From Actinomyces dentalis DSM 19115 (GTDB lineage: Bacteria; Actinomycetota; Actinomycetes; Actinomycetales; Actinomycetaceae), in the NCBI RefSeq assembly GCF_000429225.1, contig NZ_AUBL01000001.1:1-64000 (forward strand): a stretch of 64,000 nt of DNA, written 5' to 3'. This document shows, one piece after another, positions 61,299 through 64,000 of this stretch. Position 1 is the stretch's first letter; each line of letters opens with the position of its first letter. A program made the position numbers and the translations under genes. The notes below the pieces were generated by a model. It worked only from the letters and a program-made list of their open reading frames with translations, ran no database searches and was not told where the DNA came from.

Positions 61299-61304
61299 TA
61301 CTAT
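61299..61304 (+). promoter_or_regulatory. -10 box of the DUF222-HNH gene
   Basis: TACTAT, 6 bases, ATG 61311; leaderless layout without a clear -35 box. Confidence 0.5.
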
Positions 61305-61310
61305 GTACAC

Positions 61311-63509
61311 ATGTTCGACCAGGGCTCGGCACCAGGCCCCCTCCCCGACGCGGCGGGAGCGGGCGGCGGGGACGTTCCCGCCCCGAATGCGGCACCCCCC
61401 GGCGCGGCGGTGCCGGGCGCCGAGTCGCCGGACGCGCCCGCCCTCGCCGAGCGCCTGGCGTCCCTGGCCCCCGGCGCGGACCTGGCCGCCCTCGTCGAGG
61501 GGCTCATGGGCGGCCTCCTGGGGCCCGCCGCGCCCGCCGCGCTGCGCGAGGAGGCCCAGGGCGAGCCGGTGCTGCTGGACGAGGGGCTCCTGGCCCCCGC
61601 GGACCTGTCCCTGCTGCGCCGGGCCCGGACCCGCGAGATCGGCGCCGCCGGGGCGCTCGCGGCGGACGCCCTGGGCCAGATGGGGGCGGAGGTGCTGAGC
61701 GAGGTCGTGGCCGCCTGCCGCCGCCTGGCGACCTGGTCCCAGTGGGCCCTGGGCGTGGCGAGCGCCTGCCTGGCCCGCAGCCCCGAGATGCGCACGGGCC
61801 CGGCGCCCCGGGGGCCCGGCGGGCGCGCGGAGCGCTTCGTCACCCCGGAGGAGACCCGCTTCCACGCCTCCAGCGAGATCGCCTGCCGCCTGGGCGTGGC
61901 GCGGACGAGCGCCGAGCGCCTGCTGGACAGGGGCGAGGGCCTGCTGGACGGGGTCTTCGCCCCCACCGAGTGCCTGCACCGCTGCGGCCTGCTCGACGAG
62001 GCCAAGACCGCCCTCGTCCTGAGCCGGCTCAAGGGGGTCGCCTACGAGGCCGCCCGCGAGGTCCAGGAGCGGGTGCTCCCCCGGGCGCCCCAGCGCACCC
62101 GCCCCCAGCTCGCCCGCGACATCGACCGAGCCCTGGCGGCCCTCGACCCGCAGGGGGCGGGCGCACGCCGCCGGCGCAATGTCGCCCAGCGGCACGTCGG
62201 CCGCCCGAGTCCGCGCGGCGAGGGCGTGGCGCGGATGAGCCTGCTCCTGCCGACGGCGGACGCCTTCCTGCTCGACGCGACCCTCGACGCCGTCGCCGCC
62301 TCCGCCCGCGCGAGCGGCCAGGAGCGGACCCTCGGCCAGCTGCGGGCCGACGCCCTGGTCGGCCTGTGCCTGCACGCGCTGCGCAGCTCCCAGCACGCCG
62401 CCCACCGCCTCGGGCCCGGGCGGGCGGGGGAGGTCGTCGATCCCGCCGCGGACGGGGCCCCGGCGCCCGCGGGCGGCGACGGCCCCGCGGACCCGCCCGG
62501 CTCGATCGGCCCGCCCGGTCCGGCCCGTCCGGCCGGCGGCGCTGCGCGGGGGGCGGTCCCCGACGCGGAGCGCCCGCGGCTCCTGCCCGACGGGGTCCCC
62601 CTGGAGGGCCTGCTCTCCTCCCTCAGCGACCTGGTGGGCTCCTCGAGCCCCTGGTGGACGCCCTCGGGGACCGGGCCCGTCCCGCTCCCGCCGGGCCTGA
62701 CCGTGAGGGTGGACGTGACCGTCCCGCTCGACCAGCTCCTGCCCGACGCCGCCGCGCCCCCGCCCCGCGCGCCGGGGGCGCGCCCGCCGTCCCGCGGCGG
62801 CCCTCCCGACGCCCCCGTCCTGACCGCGGGGGGCCGCAGCGCCCCCGTGCCCGCCCTGCTCGCCCGCGCCCTGGCCGCCGGCGGGACCTGGCGGCGGATC
62901 GTCACCGACCCGCTCTCCGGCGCCGTGCTCGACGTCGGCCGCACCCGCTACCGCCCGCCCGCCGCCCTGGCCGACCTCGTGCGCGCCCGGGACCGCGCCT
63001 GCACCCACCCCGGGTGCGAGATCCCCGCGCGCCGCTGCGACATCGACCATCTGCGGCCCTGGGCCCGGGGCGGCACCACCAGCCTGGACAACCTCACCGT
63101 CCTGTGCCAGGCCCACCACCGCCTCAAGCACACGCCCGGGTGGTCGCTCGCGCGGCTGGACGACGGCGCCCTCCTCTGGCGCACCCCCTCGGGGGCCCGC
63201 TACCGCCGCGAGGCCGACGGCACCATCCTCCGCCTGCCCCGGCGGATCGGGCCGCGCTCCCTCGTGGACCCCGGCGGCCCCGTCCCGGCGGACCTGGCCG
63301 CGGCCGTCACCGGCCCCGTCCTGGAGCGCCTGGAGCGCGGACTGGCGCAGGCCGCCCCGCGGGCGGGGGCGGGGGAGGGGGCGCCGCGCCTGGAGACCCG
63401 CGGGCCCCGCCCCGGCCGGAGCCCCGGCGCCTTCGAGGCCGTCCCCTACCCCGCCGCCCTCCACGAGCTGGGCCTGACGGCGCTGCTGGACGCCGTCGTC
63501 CCCTTCTGA
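61311..63509 (+). CDS. DUF222 / HNH endonuclease domain protein (13E12-type)
   Basis: A 732-residue protein of the REP13E12-like family that is abundant and often multicopy in actinobacteria. An N-terminal and central DUF222 region (about 150-400) is helical; a Pro/Ala/Gly-rich insertion lies at about 385-430. The HNH nuclease motif is near residues 560-605: CTHPGCEIPARRCDIDHL, then GGTTSLDNLTVLCQAHHRLKH, with the zinc cysteines and catalytic His present. The family's role is not settled; mobility or phage-related functions have been suggested. No repeat or att-like site was seen around it. Confidence 0.88.
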   Translation: MFDQGSAPGPLPDAAGAGGGDVPAPNAAPPGAAVPGAESPDAPALAERLASLAPGADLAALVEGLMGGLLGPAAPAALREEAQGEPVLLDEGLLAPADLSLLRRARTREIGAAGALAADALGQMGAEVLSEVVAACRRLATWSQWALGVASACLARSPEMRTGPAPRGPGGRAERFVTPEETRFHASSEIACRLGVARTSAERLLDRGEGLLDGVFAPTECLHRCGLLDEAKTALVLSRLKGVAYEAAREVQERVLPRAPQRTRPQLARDIDRALAALDPQGAGARRRRNVAQRHVGRPSPRGEGVARMSLLLPTADAFLLDATLDAVAASARASGQERTLGQLRADALVGLCLHALRSSQHAAHRLGPGRAGEVVDPAADGAPAPAGGDGPADPPGSIGPPGPARPAGGAARGAVPDAERPRLLPDGVPLEGLLSSLSDLVGSSSPWWTPSGTGPVPLPPGLTVRVDVTVPLDQLLPDAAAPPPRAPGARPPSRGGPPDAPVLTAGGRSAPVPALLARALAAGGTWRRIVTDPLSGAVLDVGRTRYRPPAALADLVRARDRACTHPGCEIPARRCDIDHLRPWARGGTTSLDNLTVLCQAHHRLKHTPGWSLARLDDGALLWRTPSGARYRREADGTILRLPRRIGPRSLVDPGGPVPADLAAAVTGPVLERLERGLAQAAPRAGAGEGAPRLETRGPRPGRSPGAFEAVPYPAALHELGLTALLDAVVPF

Positions 63510-63533
63510 TCGGGCGGGGCCCGCCGCGCCGGC

Positions 63534-64000
63534 CTAGGCCTTCTCGCCCTTCTCGGCGGCGTTGTACCTGGGCAGCTCGCCGACGACGGGGGCGTCCTTG
63601 GTGTGCAGCTCGGAGTAGACCGACCAGGCCACGCTCACCAGCGGCACGGCGACGACGGCGCCCAGCAGCCCCACCGAGAAGGTGCCCACCGCCACGGCCA
63701 GGCCCACGACCACCGGGTGCAGCGAGACCTGCCGGCCCATGATGAGCGGCTGGAGGATGTGGCCCTCGATCTGCCCGATCCCGGCCACGCCCAGCCCGAC
63801 GACGACCATGGCGATGAAGCCCTTGGAGGCCAGCGCCACCACCATCGCCACCAGCATCGCCGCGGGCGCGCCGATGATGGGCACGAAGGCGCCGATGAAG
63901 ACCAGGACCGCCAGGGGCGCCGCCAGCGGCACCCCGACCACCTGCAGGAAGATCCCCGCCATGACGGCGTCGGTCAGGGCCAGGATGACCGTGCCGCGGG
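63534..64000 (-). CDS. AI-2E family transporter, C-terminal part (5' end outside window)
   Basis: The frame is open to the right edge, so only the last 155 or so residues are visible. They hold four or more membrane segments, with the family signature GAFVPIIGAPAAML, then LQPLIMGRQVSLHPVVV and a final hydrophobic stretch VGLLGAVVAVPLVSVAW. The tail is charged (AAEKGEKA). The AI-2E family includes putative exporters and Na+/H+ antiporters; the specific substrate cannot be told from this part. Confidence 0.9.
   Translation of the reverse strand, partial: RGTVILALTDAVMAGIFLQVVGVPLAAPLAVLVFIGAFVPIIGAPAAMLVAMVVALASKGFIAMVVVGLGVAGIGQIEGHILQPLIMGRQVSLHPVVVGLAVAVGTFSVGLLGAVVAVPLVSVAWSVYSELHTKDAPVVGELPRYNAAEKGEKA

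Overview
The window is very GC-rich DNA, dense with genes, from an actinobacterium. The gene set (PPi-dependent phosphofructokinase, class II DAHP synthase, PASTA kinase, SigA, ParE/ParC, SepH, and DUF4193, DUF3710, DUF3159, DUF5998 and DUF7455 family proteins) fits Actinomycetaceae such as Actinomyces, but the species cannot be fixed from the sequence alone. No rRNA, tRNA, CRISPR array, transposase or phage gene was seen. Many genes carry a TANNNT-type -10 box 5 to 8 bases before the start codon, so leaderless mRNAs appear to be common.

Layout. 1-7.1 kb: the end of an alpha-solenoid repeat protein, then pfp, aroG and a 1112-residue HEAT-like protein. 7.1-7.8 kb: a convergent intergenic region packed with inverted repeats, including one of two copies of a 118-bp element. 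7.8-13.1 kb: PASTA kinase, polyprenyl synthase and the primary sigma factor. The sigma factor has an acidic tract plus a segment that reads like the start of a pectate-lyase-type beta-helix. 13.2-16.4 kb: a TPP riboswitch followed by thiM-thiE-thiD-tenA (thiamine salvage). 16.5-24.9 kb: DUF7455, parE, an acetyltransferase, parC, DUF5998 and a phosphodiesterase. 25-33.6 kb: sepH, DUF4193, DUF3710, an OB-fold protein, DUF3159, two RCK (TrkA-type) proteins opposite a KimA-like potassium importer, and a TRAM-domain RNA methyltransferase. 34-36.7 kb: aconitase.

36.8-54.6 kb is the accessory core. Seven paralogous membrane proteins, all on the minus strand, share an N-terminal leucine-rich-repeat-variant-like helical domain, one membrane helix and a large extracellular domain with a C-x5-C motif. 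Five of them share one promoter design: a TACAA/TTGTA palindrome, exactly 35 bases, a TANCAT box, 6 bases and ATG. A NarL-type two-component system and a three-gene ABC exporter sit inside the array.

54.8-64 kb: an RclA/Lpd-like flavoprotein, a YbaK-like deacylase, an acetyltransferase, TrmL, a short-chain dehydrogenase coupled to a PEBP protein, a PAP2 phosphatase, thymidine kinase, a DUF222-HNH protein and the end of an AI-2E family transporter.

The two things most worth following are the sigma factor with the beta-helix-like segment and the seven-gene receptor-like family with its shared operator.
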